A stretch of DNA of 64,000 nucleotides. Source: UBA6055 sp965203755 (lineage in GTDB: Bacteria; Chloroflexota; Anaerolineae; Aggregatilineales; Phototrophicaceae). Shown here one piece after another: positions 51,306 to 60,210 of this stretch. Location: NCBI GenBank assembly GCA_965203755.1, contig OZ241910.1, positions 1,550,001 through 1,614,000 on the forward strand, given 5' to 3'. The notes below the pieces were generated by a model, which did no database searches, had not been told where the DNA came from, and saw only the letters and a list, made by a program, of their open reading frames with translations. Positions within the stretch are counted from its first letter, which is position 1; each line of letters opens with the position of its first letter. The translations under genes and the position numbers were made by a program.

Positions 51306-52505
51306 ATGGGTTCGCATGATTTCATCAAATTCCCGCCAAACCTGGGAGAATTTTCGCCAAAAACCTGGCTTTTGCTAGGCGAAATACAAGCGAAGATTGA
51401 ACATATTAAGAGACTTCCAATACCGAGAGACGATAGCAGCCTGCTGCGTCGCATGTATCTCACGAAGGGGGTGCATAGCACCACGGCTATTGAAGGCAAT
51501 TCGTTTTCCGAAGCAGAAGTCGAGAAAATCATAAATAGAGAAATGAAAGCGCGACCATCCCGGCAATATCAGCAGCAGCAAATCGACAATATGGTAAATG
51601 CGTTCAACACCATCGCCCGGGATGAAATTCAGGGCATAAATAAAATGTTCTCGCGGGATCTTCTCAACAGTTATCACAAGATTGTCTTGAATAATTTAGA
51701 TGACAGCCTTGCGGAAGGTGTTGTCATTGGCGGTCTTCGCACTCATCGCGTCGAGGTGGGACGCTATCTCGTAGCGCCGCCAGAAGACTGCGCGCGGCTG
51801 ATAAATCATTATTGCGACTGGCTGAACCAGGAAATGCCGACGCTTGCCGGCTATGAATTGGCGGCGCAAATTGTCAAAGCCTTGGTCGCCCATGTCTATT
51901 TCGCCTGGATTCATCCCTATGGCGACGGCAACGGACGGATGGCAAGGCTGATTGAGTTTATCGTGCTTCTAAAGGCAGGCGTGCCGGATGTGGCGGCGCA
52001 TTTGCTTAGCAGCTTCTACAACAAGACGCGCGATCAATACTACAGGCGCTTGCAGGATTCACACGGCGAATTTCGAGGCGGGTCGTATCCAGATGAAGGT
52101 AACCTGCATGGTTTTATCGAGTATGCCCTGCAAGGTGTGAAGGATGAACTAGATGACCAATTCTCGATAATTCATGGCATGCAAATTCGGACTATATGGC
52201 ATGATTCAATTCATACGGCGTTTCGCAAGCGATTCTCTGAAAACTTGACGAAATCGCGACAACGGCAAAAGAGACTGATCTTGGATCTAACTGACCGCTT
52301 TGAGCAGCCGATCAAAAAAGAGGAAATAAGAGACTTAACCCCAGCTGTTTCTCGGGCCTATTCACAGAAAACCAAGCGCACAATACAGCGAGACTTAAAC
52401 GAATTAGTCAAAATGGAACTGCTAAAGCGCGAGGCGGCAGGTTACAAACCCAATACAGATATCCTGTTCGCTTTCTTTGCGAAGTCCAGGCTGGAATCAG
52501 GCTAA
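51306..52505 (+). CDS. Fic family AMP-transferase-like protein, class II
   Basis: A 399-residue Fic protein that would transfer AMP, or a related group, onto target proteins. The active motif is WIHPYGDGNGRMARL (catalytic His203, Gly-Asn-Gly-Arg intact). An N-terminal inhibitory helix, STTAIEGNSFS (58-68), matches the S/T-x-x-x-E-G/N rule with inhibitory Glu63, so it is a self-inhibited class II protein. A Fic_N-like region precedes the core, and the C-terminal 80 residues form a winged-helix-like domain (DLTPAVSRAYSQKTKRTIQR). Such stand-alone proteins are widespread regulators or toxins; no antitoxin gene is needed because the inhibitor is built in. Confidence 0.92.
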   Translation: MGSHDFIKFPPNLGEFSPKTWLLLGEIQAKIEHIKRLPIPRDDSSLLRRMYLTKGVHSTTAIEGNSFSEAEVEKIINREMKARPSRQYQQQQIDNMVNAFNTIARDEIQGINKMFSRDLLNSYHKIVLNNLDDSLAEGVVIGGLRTHRVEVGRYLVAPPEDCARLINHYCDWLNQEMPTLAGYELAAQIVKALVAHVYFAWIHPYGDGNGRMARLIEFIVLLKAGVPDVAAHLLSSFYNKTRDQYYRRLQDSHGEFRGGSYPDEGNLHGFIEYALQGVKDELDDQFSIIHGMQIRTIWHDSIHTAFRKRFSENLTKSRQRQKRLILDLTDRFEQPIKKEEIRDLTPAVSRAYSQKTKRTIQRDLNELVKMELLKREAAGYKPNTDILFAFFAKSRLESG

Positions 52506-52515
52506 GCGCCCAAAC

Positions 52516-52544
52516 CAAAAAGAGCGCGGCCGCCGGCCGCGCTC
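52516..52544 (-). terminator. rho-independent terminator of the leftward gene at 52573-53481
   Basis: A 10-bp perfect GC-rich stem (GAGCGCGGCC/GGCCGCGCTC, 52522-52544) with a 3-base loop, followed on the minus strand by five T (52521-52517). There is no T run on the plus side, so it should serve the leftward gene only. Confidence 0.75.
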
Positions 52545-52572
52545 CCGCAAAGCCTGAATGACGGCGTCCGCC

Positions 52573-53481
52573 CTAGTCTTCGTCCTCGTGTTCCTCTTCG
52601 GCATCCATGTCCATATCAGAGTCCATCTGATCATCCATATCCATGCCGACGAGGTTTTCGCCCGCGTGCAATGCCATCAAAGAGGCTACCGAAACATAGC
52701 CGCTGGTGACCGCCGGGGCGCCCAAGTCAAATTCCGCCAGATGCTCCGCCACGAAATCACGCGCCATATCGTTGGATGCCAAGGAAGCCGCCTCGGATTC
52801 AAAGATATTCATGGCAACCACCATATCGACTCCGTCGGTCATGGTATAGTAGCCAAAGAATCCCGGCGCTTCGCGCAGTTGGGGTAAAAATATTTCCCGC
52901 GCGCGCGCGTTCGTTTCATCCAAATGCTCTAGGTTATAATCGTCGTAGATGCGGACGCTTGCGAACAAGGCGCTGATGCCCTCTTCATCCGCCATCACAT
53001 CGTCCGGCTGGGCTTCGTCGGCGCTTTCCGCCGCCATGTCCATATCCATGTCCATGTCAGCCAGCGGTTCCACGAATTCTAGCTCAACCCGACCTTCTAT
53101 AATCTGCGGTGGGTTCGGCAGCAGCGGCGACAGATTTTCAGCCACGAAATCGCGCGCCAGTTCATTCGAGGATGATGCCTGTTCTTGTGTCTCAAACAGA
53201 CTGACCGCTACCAGTACGCCGTCGTCGGCGGGCAGCAGATAATAGCCGAGATAGCCGGGGGTTTCCCGGATAAGCGGCAAAAAGCCTTCAATCACATACT
53301 GATTGAGCTCGTCCATATCGGCCGGGTCAAGGCCCTCATACCGGCGAACGCTGGCGAAGGCGTTTTCCGCTTCCATCATGTCTTGGGCCTGCGCCGTCAT
53401 TGGCAGCGACAGGAGCAGCATAAAAGCCATCAGCCAAGCGGCAGCCGCGGCATTCCTATACTTGCGGACGATATACTGCAT
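52573..53481 (-). CDS. secreted protein with two ABM-like domains and Asp/Met-rich tails
   Basis: A 302-residue exported protein. A signal peptide (AAAAAWLMAFMLLLSLPMTA to AQA) is followed by two homologous domains of about 80 residues. The first contains SVRRYEGLDPADMDELNQY and ETPGYLGYYLL; the second contains SVRIYDDYNLEHLDETNAR and EAPGFFGYYTM. Both end in a near-identical NELARDFVAENL/NDMARDFVAEHL segment. They look like dimeric alpha/beta-barrel (antibiotic biosynthesis monooxygenase-like) domains in tandem. An acidic linker (ADMDMDMDMAAESADEAQ) lies between them and a similar tail (MDMDDQMDSDMDMDAEEE) ends the protein. Metal or heme binding is conceivable; no function is proven. The start at 53481 follows AGGAGA by eight bases. 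Confidence 0.78.
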   Translation of the reverse strand: MQYIVRKYRNAAAAAWLMAFMLLLSLPMTAQAQDMMEAENAFASVRRYEGLDPADMDELNQYVIEGFLPLIRETPGYLGYYLLPADDGVLVAVSLFETQEQASSSNELARDFVAENLSPLLPNPPQIIEGRVELEFVEPLADMDMDMDMAAESADEAQPDDVMADEEGISALFASVRIYDDYNLEHLDETNARAREIFLPQLREAPGFFGYYTMTDGVDMVVAMNIFESEAASLASNDMARDFVAEHLAEFDLGAPAVTSGYVSVASLMALHAGENLVGMDMDDQMDSDMDMDAEEEHEDED

Positions 53482-53595
53482 GGTTCGTTCTCCTAATGCT
53501 AAATGAAAACAGTCAGTCACCAGCCCGACAACGCCATGTTTCGGCCCGGCGCCCGTGCTTAACAGTATAGTCAATTCGGCATGGCGGTACAATGC

Positions 53596-54564
53596 CTAGC
53601 CGCCGGCCGCGGGCAAGCTGTCCAGCGTTTGCAGGCGGCCTTCGCGCGCTTCCAGCCATTGAATTGCCGACATCGCGGCCGAAGTTCCCTGGCCGACGGA
53701 AGTCGCCACCTGCCGCCAGAGTTCATCTTGAATTTCGCCAGCCGCAAAAACACCGTCCACATTGGTGCGATAACGCTGATCGGTAATGATGTAGCCGTTT
53801 TCGTTCAGCGCGATCTGACCGCCAAAGGGCGCGTTGTTCGGATCATGCCCGATGAAGATGAAGACCCCTTCGATTGGTTTGACCCACACCGCGCCCGTTT
53901 CCCGATTTTTCAAGCGAACCGCATGGACGCCGCCATCGCCGCCGATGATTTCCTCCACAACCGAGTTCCAAGTGAAGCTGATTTTCTCGCTGCTGAAGGC
54001 CCGCTGCTGCAGCTGCACCCCGGCGCGAAGCTGGTCGCGGCGGTGGATGATGTTCACGCTGCTGGCGAAGCGGGTCAGGAAGATCGCTTCTTCGACAGCT
54101 GAATCGCCGCCGCCAACGACGACAATGTCTTTGCCGCGGAAGAAAAAGCCATCACAGGTGCCACAGTAGCTCACGCCGGCGCCGATATGCTCTTCCTCGC
54201 CGGGGATACCCAGCCGGCGCGGGTCGGCGCCGATGGTCACGATGACGGCATCCGCCAGATATTCGCCCCCCATCGTCTTGACCAGAAACGGTGAACCTCG
54301 GCTGAAGTCAACGTTTTCGACCATATCAAACTCGACTTTGGCGCCGAAGTTTTCGGCATGCGTTTTCATCCGTTCAACCAGTTCGGGCCCGCTCAAACCA
54401 TCAGGGAACCCCGGGTAATTTTCGATTTCGTGTGTGATGGCGACCTGCCCGCCTAACTGACTGCCGGCGATGACGACCGGCGCCAGTTGCGCGCGGGCGG
54501 TGTACAAAGCGGCGGTCAAGCCGGCTGGGCCGGAGCCAATGATAACAACGCGTTCCTTTTTCAT
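53596..54564 (-). CDS. trxB: thioredoxin-disulfide reductase
   Basis: A 322-residue low-molecular-weight thioredoxin reductase, passing electrons from NADPH through FAD to thioredoxin. The FAD site is VIIGSGPAGLTAALYTARA, the redox-active pair is SYCGTCDGFFF (Cys134/Cys137), the NADPH site is VVVGGGDSAVEEAIFL with IIHRRDQLRA, and VFAAGEIQDE near the end is the second FAD motif, where Glu replaces the usual Asp. The start at 54564 gives the standard length. No trxA is in the window. It follows a small Cys-rich protein gene by 31 bases. Confidence 0.95.
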   Translation of the reverse strand: MKKERVVIIGSGPAGLTAALYTARAQLAPVVIAGSQLGGQVAITHEIENYPGFPDGLSGPELVERMKTHAENFGAKVEFDMVENVDFSRGSPFLVKTMGGEYLADAVIVTIGADPRRLGIPGEEEHIGAGVSYCGTCDGFFFRGKDIVVVGGGDSAVEEAIFLTRFASSVNIIHRRDQLRAGVQLQQRAFSSEKISFTWNSVVEEIIGGDGGVHAVRLKNRETGAVWVKPIEGVFIFIGHDPNNAPFGGQIALNENGYIITDQRYRTNVDGVFAAGEIQDELWRQVATSVGQGTSAAMSAIQWLEAREGRLQTLDSLPAAGG

Positions 54565-54595
54565 CTGTCTCGCCTCGTTTGTTCGCGGGCGGCGC

Positions 54596-54898
54596 TTAGC
54601 TGTTGTTTGCCGGTATCTCAAGCTCGGAAAAGTCAAACCCCGCCATCGTCTTTTCAGTCCGAATCACAGCCACCAAGGCCTCAAACTCTTCGCGGCAATC
54701 GTCCCAGTAGACCATGAACTTCTGTAATGCCGGCAGGATATCGTTGAGTTCGGCGCCATGGGCAACCTGTTCTGCCAGCTGTGCGATTTTCTCGCAGCAG
54801 TCATTGCAGTCCATCTTGATGAGGTCTTCATCGGTAGGCGCGTTCGCAATAAAATCAAGCAGTTTCTCAAGCGGATCTCCATCATGCGGTTTGGACAT
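54596..54898 (-). CDS. small Cys-rich protein, anti-sigma zinc-finger-like
   Basis: A 100-residue soluble protein with CNDCCEKIAQLAEQVAHGAE and, 35 residues later, WDDCREEFEALV. The spacing C-x-x-C-C ... C-R-E-E-F resembles the helical zinc-binding ZAS/zf-HC2 domains of anti-sigma factors, with His and Cys ligands, but the usual H-x-x-x-C-x-x-C is not fully met and no sigma factor gene is adjacent. AGGAG precedes the ATG at good spacing. Its position immediately upstream of trxB makes a redox link possible (inference). Confidence 0.68.
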   Translation of the reverse strand: MSKPHDGDPLEKLLDFIANAPTDEDLIKMDCNDCCEKIAQLAEQVAHGAELNDILPALQKFMVYWDDCREEFEALVAVIRTEKTMAGFDFSELEIPANNS

Positions 54899-54968
54899 GG
54901 CGGGTGCTCCTGATTTCCCCTTTACATTCTATGACGAGGGGCTTGTCGGGAATCTTACATCAGGCAGG

Positions 54969-56939
54969 TCAGGCAAGGATTTCTTTTTCCACATAGCGCT
55001 GAAGCTGCTCCAGGCTGGTGAAGCAGCGATAGCCTTTGCCGCTGGCGATAGACAGGGTTTCTTCGCCCTCATCAATCAACAGGGCGGCGGGATCGGTGCG
55101 ACCAACCTGAATGCCGTCGGGCCAAGCCAGGTCCAAGACCGCCAGAACATCGCCGCTTTCGTCTTCGACCAATTCAAATCCGATCTCGCCGGTTGGCAGT
55201 TCCTTCTGTTTCATCCAACTCATGGCTTCCAGCAGCAGGGCTTCTTCAGCCTCGCTGGCGATTTGACCGGGAATGGAGACGGCTTCGCGCTTCAGAACCG
55301 ACTCGACAGCTGCCGTTTCGGGCATCGTCCCGTCCCACAAATGAGATAAAAAGTCGTTGGCGGCCTGTGCCAGCAGCTTGCGCCGTTCTGCCAGAAAATC
55401 GCGGTAATTCTCGATCTTCCACAATTCCCGATCCATCGGAATCCAATGCGATGCCAAGACGCCGGGATGCTTGTCCTCATAGACGGCGAAGTATTCTTCG
55501 GCCAGCTTCGCCGAGATTTTCAGATTGGTCGCTTTGGTCAGAAAGGTGAAGTTCGCCAGCGCATTGACCTCGTTCCGATGGTATCCATACTCTCGCAGCC
55601 GCGCTTTGGGAAAGATATGATGCAGTTCCAGCCGACTCATGCCGCCGAGCAGATTGTGCTTCAGTTCGATGCCGCTTCCAAAATCGCGCGAATGACAGAC
55701 GCGGGTCATCATATACAGCATCGGATAGAACCGACTGCGCCGCGTTGCGCCTTCAAAATCCCGCGGATACAGCATGAGGTCGCCGCGACTCTGGTAGAGT
55801 TGATGAATCAAGGCTTCCAGAGTGTCTTCACTGCCGTCTATCGCCACCAGATCGCGGCGCAGCGTCGTTTCCATCGATGCCGAATAATGTCCCCATAAGA
55901 TGGTGTGGGCATACCAGTACAGCAGCTTGTCCTGCACATCCTGATATTTGACGGATTCACCCTGTTGGTCGATGTAACGCGCCAGCAGGGGAAAGGAAAA
56001 AGGACTGCCGAGCACGCGGTCGTGGTCAAGTCCCAAACGCGAGGCGATGAGTTCCAGCAAATAGTCGATATGCTTTTCGGCGCGGCGCAAACCATCCTGA
56101 AATGCTGGAACAGAAAAGAGGTCATTGCCATGCTCGTCTTTGGGAAACAGCACGGCAAAGTCGGCATGGCCGGTCAGTATGGCGGTGATGCACCGCAGCA
56201 GCCAGTCAAGACTGAAGTAGTAGCCGGCGTTTCCCCATTTTCGCAGCCGCGCCTGCATTGCTTCGCGGGCTTCGGGCCATGAGCCGCAGATTTTGGCGAG
56301 CGCCAAATCGCCTTTGGAAAGTTTGGTGCCGCCGCTGTTCACTTCGTTGAAGATATCGACAATATCATCCATCTCCTTGTCCGCGCCGCTAACCTCTTCA
56401 ATATGAAACTCGCGCTCTCTGATATTGCCGATGGCATTCAGCCGATTGATATACGCTTCCAACTGGTGTCCATTTTCACTGATAGTTGGAATCCCCATTA
56501 TCTTCGAAATGAAATTGCCGGCCCCTGACTGCATCAATTCCGTGACGCTGATCCAACGCGGATCATCTCTCATTTTGACTGGGCCATAGAATTCAAACTC
56601 TTCGTCGTCGAGGTTGAAATACAGATTGAGGAAGGCCTTCTCATTGCCGTCAAAGAAGTCCGGCGGCTTGCCCCTGATGATGCCATAAAGCGAGGTGACG
56701 CGCTGCTGACCGTCCAGCAATAGTCGAACCGTCCCGCTTGCCAGCGAACCATCACCCTTGACCTCTGCCTTTTCGGTTTGCGTTTCCCACATGAGCAGGC
56801 TGCCCACTGGATAACCAAGATAAAGCGAACGCATTAATTTGCGAACCTGTGCGCGATTCCATACATAACCGCGCTGAAACTTCGGCAAAGCGACGCTGCC
56901 CATGTCAATCTGATCCAGTATGGTATTGAGTTTCATCAT
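54969..56939 (-). CDS. DUF262 and HNH domain protein (GmrSD-like)
   Basis: A 656-residue protein. The N-terminal DUF262 domain has the ParB/Srx-like motifs VALPKFQRGYVW (about 16-27), GYPVGSLLMWE and LLLDGQQRVTSLYG (73-86), proposed to bind and hydrolyse nucleotides. A helical middle follows, and the HNH-type nuclease region centres on SRLELHHIFPKARL (about 435-448) with ANFTFLTKATN (462-472). This is the layout of GmrSD-type modification-dependent restriction and related phage-defence enzymes. An extra C-terminal region of about 130 residues contains a beta-rich segment (IGFELVEDESGDVLAVLDL). It is encoded 16 bases after recN, in the same direction, with no other defence gene next to it. Confidence 0.88.
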   Translation of the reverse strand: MMKLNTILDQIDMGSVALPKFQRGYVWNRAQVRKLMRSLYLGYPVGSLLMWETQTEKAEVKGDGSLASGTVRLLLDGQQRVTSLYGIIRGKPPDFFDGNEKAFLNLYFNLDDEEFEFYGPVKMRDDPRWISVTELMQSGAGNFISKIMGIPTISENGHQLEAYINRLNAIGNIREREFHIEEVSGADKEMDDIVDIFNEVNSGGTKLSKGDLALAKICGSWPEAREAMQARLRKWGNAGYYFSLDWLLRCITAILTGHADFAVLFPKDEHGNDLFSVPAFQDGLRRAEKHIDYLLELIASRLGLDHDRVLGSPFSFPLLARYIDQQGESVKYQDVQDKLLYWYAHTILWGHYSASMETTLRRDLVAIDGSEDTLEALIHQLYQSRGDLMLYPRDFEGATRRSRFYPMLYMMTRVCHSRDFGSGIELKHNLLGGMSRLELHHIFPKARLREYGYHRNEVNALANFTFLTKATNLKISAKLAEEYFAVYEDKHPGVLASHWIPMDRELWKIENYRDFLAERRKLLAQAANDFLSHLWDGTMPETAAVESVLKREAVSIPGQIASEAEEALLLEAMSWMKQKELPTGEIGFELVEDESGDVLAVLDLAWPDGIQVGRTDPAALLIDEGEETLSIASGKGYRCFTSLEQLQRYVEKEILA

Positions 56940-56954
56940 CGTCCTCCACTATTC

Positions 56955-58700
56955 TTATTGAAATCCTAGCTTGCGCCGCCGCGCCGCTTGCAAAATATCA
57001 TGCGCCGACTGCCATCCCGATGCCCCGGCCGTACCCAGCATATCAGCGATTTCGGCAATGCGCTCGTCTTCAGCTTCCAGCACGCGCACCTGGGCGGCGG
57101 CATGGGCCCGGGCGATGTCCTTGCGGACATGAAAATGGCGGTCGCCATAGCTTGCCAGCTGCGGCAGATGAGTCACGCACAAGACCTGATGCGCGGTGGA
57201 CAGCGACCAGAGCTTCTCGCCGACGACCGCGCCGATGCGCCCGCCAATGCCTTGGTCAACCTCATCAAAAATCAAAATCGGGGTTGGGTCGGCGGCGCTA
57301 AGCGCCCCTTTGAGCGCCAGCATAATCCGCGCGGCTTCACCGCCAGAGGCGACTTTGGCAAGCGGCCGCAATGGTTCGCCCGGGTTGGCGCTCATCATAA
57401 ACTCCACATCGTCCATCCCTTTGGCATCAAATTTATAACGTCGGCCGCCGACGATGCAGCCGCCGGGATGCTCTGCCTGCGCCAGCAAAACATCAAAACG
57501 GGCGCGCTCCATCCGCAAGTCATTGAGTTCGCGCACCACCGCCGCGCCCAATGCCCGGCCGGCAGACTGCCGCGCCTGGCTCAAATGCTGGCTGATCTCG
57601 CCAATATGACCCAAAAGACGGGCTTCCTGCCGGCGCAGGCCTTCAAGCCGCGCGTCGCTGTGGTCAAGACGTTCAAGCTCTTCAGCCGCGCCAGCGCCGT
57701 AAGCGATGATATCTTCAATGCTGGCCGCCTGATAACGGCGCTTCAGCGTCCGAATGAGTTCGAGCCGCTCCTCCAGTTCGTCAAGCCGCTGCGGGTCATA
57801 TTCGACTTCGTCGGCATACCGCGCCATCATAAGCGCGAGCTCCTGCGCCTGCTGCGCCAGCCCTTCCGCCAGTTCATCATCGGCCCCCAGGTCAGGGTCA
57901 ATGGCCGCCAGCTTGGCTGTCGCCGCCGCAACCTGCATCAAGCCATCGACGATGGACGGGTGATTGTCCCGGTCATCGCCGTTGAGCAGCCGCGCCGTTT
58001 CCTGCGCCAGCGCCGCCAGCTGCTCGCTGTTCGCCAGTCGGCTGCGTTCGGCAAGCATGCCCCGCTCTTCATCGGGCTGGAGGGCGGCCGCTTTGATTTC
58101 TTCGGCTTCATAACGCAGTAAATCGGCGCGGCGCGAAAGCGCTTCCTTATCCTCTTGCAGGCGGCGCATTTCCCGCTGCGCCTCGCCCAGCGCATTGACC
58201 AGATCGGCAAGCCCGCCGCGCGCTTCCAGCAAATCGGCATAGCGGTCCAGCAAGTCGATATGATAGCGCCGGCGAAACAGCGACAGATGAGCGCTTTGCC
58301 CATGAATGTCAAATAGCATATCCCCGACTTCATTCAGGATATCGGCTTTGACGGCGATGCCATTGATGCGGCCGCTGGAACGTCCGCGGCGCCGTATCTC
58401 GCGCACGATGGTCACATAATCGGGATTTTCGGCATCCACCAGGTCTTCGCGTTCCAAGACCGCCATGACGGCGGCTCGATTGATCGAATCAATCGAAATC
58501 ACGCCTTCAATCAGGCTGCGGTCGCTGCCGGCGCGGACAAAGGCGGGGTCGGCTTTGCCGCCAAGCATCAATTCCACCGCATCAATCAGGATGGATTTGC
58601 CGGCGCCGGTCTCGCCGGTGATAACATTGAAGCCCTTGCCAAACGACAAATCAAGCCGGTCAATCACCGCGAAATTTTGGATCCGCAATTCTTCTAACAT
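56955..58700 (-). CDS. recN: DNA repair protein RecN
   Basis: A 581-residue SMC-like ATPase acting at double-strand breaks. Walker A is NVITGETGAGKSILIDA (29-36 core), preceded by the typical MLEELRIQNFAVIDRLDL. A long coiled-coil arm spans about 150-380. The C-terminal half holds the signature KVASGGEAARIMLALK and Walker B ILIFDEVDQGIGGRIG, followed by VLCVTHLPQLASYGDRH. It lies in a tight leftward run after nadK and a B-box membrane protein, an arrangement (nadK near recN) common in several phyla. Argininosuccinate or ArgR regulator genes often found beside recN are absent. Confidence 0.96.
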   Translation of the reverse strand: MLEELRIQNFAVIDRLDLSFGKGFNVITGETGAGKSILIDAVELMLGGKADPAFVRAGSDRSLIEGVISIDSINRAAVMAVLEREDLVDAENPDYVTIVREIRRRGRSSGRINGIAVKADILNEVGDMLFDIHGQSAHLSLFRRRYHIDLLDRYADLLEARGGLADLVNALGEAQREMRRLQEDKEALSRRADLLRYEAEEIKAAALQPDEERGMLAERSRLANSEQLAALAQETARLLNGDDRDNHPSIVDGLMQVAAATAKLAAIDPDLGADDELAEGLAQQAQELALMMARYADEVEYDPQRLDELEERLELIRTLKRRYQAASIEDIIAYGAGAAEELERLDHSDARLEGLRRQEARLLGHIGEISQHLSQARQSAGRALGAAVVRELNDLRMERARFDVLLAQAEHPGGCIVGGRRYKFDAKGMDDVEFMMSANPGEPLRPLAKVASGGEAARIMLALKGALSAADPTPILIFDEVDQGIGGRIGAVVGEKLWSLSTAHQVLCVTHLPQLASYGDRHFHVRKDIARAHAAAQVRVLEAEDERIAEIADMLGTAGASGWQSAHDILQAARRRKLGFQ

Positions 58701-58713
58701 CGCTGCCTGGTCA

Positions 58714-59229
58714 TTAAATCGACACTTTGAAGCTGGCGTATGCCGTCGATGCCGCCAGCGTCAGAAGAAGCAGGCTGGCGATGCCCAAGCCAGACGTCAG
58801 CAGCCCAGCCGCGAGGCCGCCCGCCAGCACGCCGCCAGCGCAAACGTACCCGCTTTGCCGTCCTCGCCGCCGACCGGTTAGCGTCAAGGCGATTTGCCCG
58901 ATGATGCCGCCCAGAGCCGGCGCGGCGATGACCGCCAGCAGGAAAAATCCGCCAATCAGGGCGCCGCCCAGGACTGCCATGACGCCGCCGACCGCCGAAA
59001 CCGCCGCCACCACCGCATAATCCACCATCGTGCTCTCAAAGAATCGATCCTCATGCCCCCGCACGCATTCGCGGCAGGTATAGCCCACCGATGTTCGGAC
59101 GGCGCACTGGACGCACATATAACGATTGCAGCGATTGCAGCGCAGTTCGGTATCGCGGTCGCGGTGCGCCTGGCAGTAGTGAATCTCGCCCTCGATGAGC
59201 GGGCTGGGGTGATTTTCATCCATGTTCAT
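58714..59229 (-). CDS. B-box zinc finger membrane protein
   Basis: A 171-residue protein. The N-terminal 60 residues carry a B-box-like zinc site: HYCQAHRDRDTELRCNRCNR and YMCVQCAVRTSVGYTCRECV. The rest is hydrophobic, with about three to four membrane helices rich in Gly and Ala. Proteins of this design are frequent in Chloroflexota and Actinobacteria with no proven role. The 5' end overlaps the nadK stop; ATG 59229 or ATG 59223 may be used. Its position between nadK and recN suggests co-transcription only. Confidence 0.8.
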   Translation of the reverse strand: MNMDENHPSPLIEGEIHYCQAHRDRDTELRCNRCNRYMCVQCAVRTSVGYTCRECVRGHEDRFFESTMVDYAVVAAVSAVGGVMAVLGGALIGGFFLLAVIAAPALGGIIGQIALTLTGRRRGRQSGYVCAGGVLAGGLAAGLLTSGLGIASLLLLTLAASTAYASFKVSI

Positions 59230-60127
59230 TTTCCGTTGCCGAGCTATTAAAGGTCATGCGCCGCGGGCCATGGCGGTTAATGCGCGGCTCCAGGCGGTCC
59301 AGCAGGGAGCGGTAGAAATAGTTGCGTTCGCCCAAACGCACAAATTGACTCGCCGGCTGGGCCGACTTGATGCGAATATGCTGATTGGCTCCCAGTTCCG
59401 CCACAACTTTGCCATCCACCGTCAGCACAATCGAATGTCGGTTTTCCGGTATGGGTTCAATGTCCACGACGGCGCCCTTAGCCAAGACAATCGGCCGGTC
59501 CATGCTAAGATGCGGCGCCATCGGCACCATCAGGATATTGCGTAGCTCCGGCGGCAGAATTGGCCCGCCGGTCGCCAGCGCATAGGCTGTCGAGCCAGTC
59601 GGCGTGGACAGTATCAGCGCGTCGGCATTGTAGGTGGTTGTCCAGTGCTTGTCGATATAGGCGTTAATCTGAATCATCCGTCCGAAGACGCTGCCGCTGA
59701 TCACGACATCATTGAGCGCATTGTAACAGTCCAGCGCATTGTGCTGATTTTGCATCAGCGCCGCCCGCAGCATCATGCGATTTTCGATCCAGTAATCCCC
59801 CGAAAGCACCCGTTCTATCCCCAGCCGCCAATCTTCCGGCTGCTTGATTTCGGTCAGAAAACCCAGCCAGCCCATGTTGATGCCCAATACCGGCACCTGA
59901 TGTTCGGCGCAGACCCGTCCGGCGCGCAGCATGGCGCCGTCCCCGCCAATCGCCATGACGATATCAGCCTGCGCCACGTCATGACGAACCGCCGCTTCAT
60001 CCCAGACGGTGTAGACCCAAGTTTGGATGCCCCGTTTGTTCAAGGCGCTGGCGATGTCTGTCGCCACCGGATGGGTATCAGGACGGGATGGATGCGCCAG
60101 AATGCCAATGCGGCTGATGGGGGTCAA
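59216..60127 (-). CDS. nadK: NAD kinase
   Basis: A 303-residue enzyme that phosphorylates NAD to NADP. The ATP/polyphosphate motif is IVMAIGGDGAMLRAGR (GGDG at 61-64), followed by PVLGINMGWLGFLTEI, and the second conserved region is DALILSTPTGSTAYALATGG. The start is TTG at 60127, eight bases after AAGGAG; no in-frame ATG fits better. First gene of the nadK to recN run. The preceding intergenic region holds a small CGCCA/TGGCG hairpin without a T run. Confidence 0.95.
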   Translation of the reverse strand: MTPISRIGILAHPSRPDTHPVATDIASALNKRGIQTWVYTVWDEAAVRHDVAQADIVMAIGGDGAMLRAGRVCAEHQVPVLGINMGWLGFLTEIKQPEDWRLGIERVLSGDYWIENRMMLRAALMQNQHNALDCYNALNDVVISGSVFGRMIQINAYIDKHWTTTYNADALILSTPTGSTAYALATGGPILPPELRNILMVPMAPHLSMDRPIVLAKGAVVDIEPIPENRHSIVLTVDGKVVAELGANQHIRIKSAQPASQFVRLGERNYFYRSLLDRLEPRINRHGPRRMTFNSSATENEHG

Positions 60128-60210
60128 TGTCGAATCTCCTTAGTATAGCCAGCCTGTCTCGCCACATTATGGCGCAAATGTTCCAACAATCCCATATCAA
60201 AACGGCCGGC

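Noticed and set aside
60160..60174. CGCCA-CATTA-TGGCG hairpin between pstB and nadK
   Set aside because: Short stem without a T run on either strand; not enough for a terminator or a named element.
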